Source of the DNA: Thermicanus aegyptius DSM 12793
GTDB taxonomy: Bacteria; Bacillota; Bacilli; Thermicanales; Thermicanaceae
Direction of reading: 5' to 3'
Length of the DNA: 64,000 bases
Assembly (NCBI RefSeq): GCF_000510645.1
Contig: NZ_KI783301.1
Coordinates: 2,797,151 to 2,861,150, forward strand
The position numbers were made by a program, and so were the translations under genes. Under the pieces are notes generated by a model that searched no databases, had not been told where the DNA came from, and saw only the letters and a program-made list of their open reading frames with translations. Positions 62,873-64,000 of the stretch are shown in pieces (the first letter of the stretch is position 1; every line of letters starts with the position of its first letter).

Positions 62873-63701
62873 ATTTAAACAATGGTTTAAGACCCCGAAG
62901 GCTTATGTTCTGTTAACCTTGGTTGCTTTGCTTATCATCGCTTCCCTCGGTTCCCAAGACATGAGAGGCATCCTGCATGCCGGTGTTGCCGTCGTTGTCT
63001 GTGTCGCTTTGGACATCATTTGTTCCCTTATCAAAAGAAGAAAGCGAATCATGCCGGACGGGGCGATCATTACCGGATTGATCATTTCCCTGATTTTAAG
63101 CACCACTTCAACATGGTTCATCGTGATCGCCACCTCCATTTTGGCCATTTTGTCCAAACATATTCTGGTTTATCGAAAAAAACCGATTTTCAATCCTGCG
63201 GCAACCGGTTTGTTTCTGTCCATTCCCCTCTTTCAATCGCAACAAAGCTGGTGGGGCGCATTCGGGGATCTTCCGGATTGGACCTTGGCGTTTGTCTTGA
63301 TCGGCGGTTACATCGCCACAAATCGGGTCAACAAATTCCCCCAAGTGTTTTCGTTTCTTGCCATGTATTTCGTTTCTCTATACATCATGGCCTTTTACTT
63401 CCACGTCGGAGATATTGCAGATGCGCTCCGCCCTCCTTTTATTAACGCGACCCTTTTCTTCGCCCTGTTTATGTTGACGGATCCGCCGACTTCGCCGGCC
63501 AAAACCGGAGATCAAATCGTTTTCAGCCTCCTTGCCGCAGCGGTGAGTGTGGTGGTCTATGGGTATTTTGGCGGTTTGATGTATTTGTTTATCGGCTTGT
63601 TTGTCGGAAATCTTTATCAAGTGTGGAAATCAAGCTTGTCCGGTAAAACCGTTAAGCAAGTTCGCCCTGAAATCAAAAAGGGCCATAATATGCCCTTTTA
63701 A
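62868..63701 (+). CDS. RnfD/NqrB-like membrane electron transfer subunit
   Basis: Membrane protein of 277 residues with about nine spans. It resembles RnfD: KPIFNPAATGLFLSIPLF and LFMLTDPPTSPAKTG, where Thr/Ser near DPPTSP could carry covalent flavin, as in NqrB/RnfD. ATG 62868 has GGAGGAATTTAA ahead, from the duplicated apbE tail. Together with the FMN-binding protein and ApbE it may form a short electron chain across the membrane; no other Rnf subunit is in this window. Confidence 0.88.
   Translation: MKFKQWFKTPKAYVLLTLVALLIIASLGSQDMRGILHAGVAVVVCVALDIICSLIKRRKRIMPDGAIITGLIISLILSTTSTWFIVIATSILAILSKHILVYRKKPIFNPAATGLFLSIPLFQSQQSWWGAFGDLPDWTLAFVLIGGYIATNRVNKFPQVFSFLAMYFVSLYIMAFYFHVGDIADALRPPFINATLFFALFMLTDPPTSPAKTGDQIVFSLLAAAVSVVVYGYFGGLMYLFIGLFVGNLYQVWKSSLSGKTVKQVRPEIKKGHNMPF
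63676..63699 (+). terminator. Terminator overlapping the rnfD-like stop
   Basis: AAAAGGGC and GCCCTTTT pair around CATAATAT; the stem's final T-run leads into the stop codon region. T-run is short, so strength is uncertain. Confidence 0.6.
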
Positions 63702-64000
63702 AATATGTATTAACAAGCAAGCGAATTTGAGCCACCCTGTGATCAAAAGCATGAATCCCTCCAAAGTTGTTTGGTCGTGCCCATTTTACTAAATGTGTGG
63801 ATACTGTGCATTCCACGTGGCTCTACCCTGACATCTGAAATAAAAGCATACCTGTACCGATATCCTCTCCCAGAAGGAAATTCTTAAGCTTGTTACTTAT
63901 GGGACTGTCCCGCCTGTCGTTAGGAGCTGCTCTTGGTTGAAAAAATCTCGATCATATCGATGATTTCATGCTCGATCCTCTTGAAAAAACGGCATAAAAA
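63702..64000. other. Right-end region without supported gene
   Basis: About 300 bp. No plus-strand frame is convincing. On the minus strand a frame of 26 codons ending in a TAA at 63922-63920 (IEHEIIDMIEIFSTKSSS) enters from beyond the window and may be the end of a gene, but it is too short to assign. Confidence 0.4.

Noticed and set aside
63920-64000. End of a gene entering from the right on the minus strand
   Set aside because: Only 26 codons are visible and they match nothing I know; recorded as an uncertain region, not as a gene.

Overview
The window is a stretch of chromosome from a Bacillota bacterium, most likely order Bacillales. The sufCDSUB gene order, gcvH close to a Spx/ArsC-like gene, AGGAGG-type ribosome binding sites and frequent TTG/GTG starts all point that way; I cannot name the species. 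It holds two parts: most of a contractile-tailed (PBSX-like) prophage at about 1-37,950, and about 26 kb of host chromosome to its right.

Prophage. Nearly all genes are on the minus strand, so the map reads right to left. The right end has the integrase, an ImmA-type peptidase and a two-HTH repressor (plus strand). A leftward early promoter with operator-like repeats follows. Next come a Cro-like gene, a Rha-type gene and small genes, then a replication and recombination block: single-strand-binding-like DUF2815, RecB-like DUF2800 nuclease, family A DNA polymerase, two DNA methyltransferases, two SNF2-type helicases, VapE-type primase/helicase and VRR-NUC nuclease. A sigma-like late regulator and a terminator mark the early/late switch. 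The late genes are terminase (with a cysteine-peptidase-like gene between its subunits), portal, a MuF protein with a C-terminal zincin domain, scaffold, coat, connectors, tail sheath, tail tube, a frameshifted tail chaperone, tape measure, LysM and hub proteins and baseplate. The window starts inside the baseplate J gene, so tail fibres, lysis genes and the left end are not seen.

Host region. The integrase lies 64 bp from the end of sufB. The suf iron-sulfur operon is followed by a small CxxC protein, gcvH, a 2-Cys peroxiredoxin with an ArsR regulator, a Spx/ArsC-like protein, a DUF2797 protein, an SDR oxidoreductase and an MFS transporter. Then comes a phosphonate-type ABC transporter in two convergent units (phnC-phnE-phnE against phnD), a HAD hydrolase, an ABM-domain protein, a DHA2-like MFS exporter, a secreted CAP protein and a CPBP protease.

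The last part is a redox locus: a histidine kinase/response regulator pair divergent from a membrane-anchored FMN-binding protein with five 15-residue repeats, an ApbE flavin transferase, and an RnfD-like membrane protein. A GC-rich PAP2 phosphatase gene interrupts this operon. It is flanked by a second copy of the apbE 3' end and a second copy of the regulator-facing promoter, which now lies in front of the rnfD-like gene.

The strongest leads are the MuF-zincin fusion with its small acidic neighbour, the AT-rich membrane gene in the tail cassette, and the rearranged two-component/flavoprotein locus.
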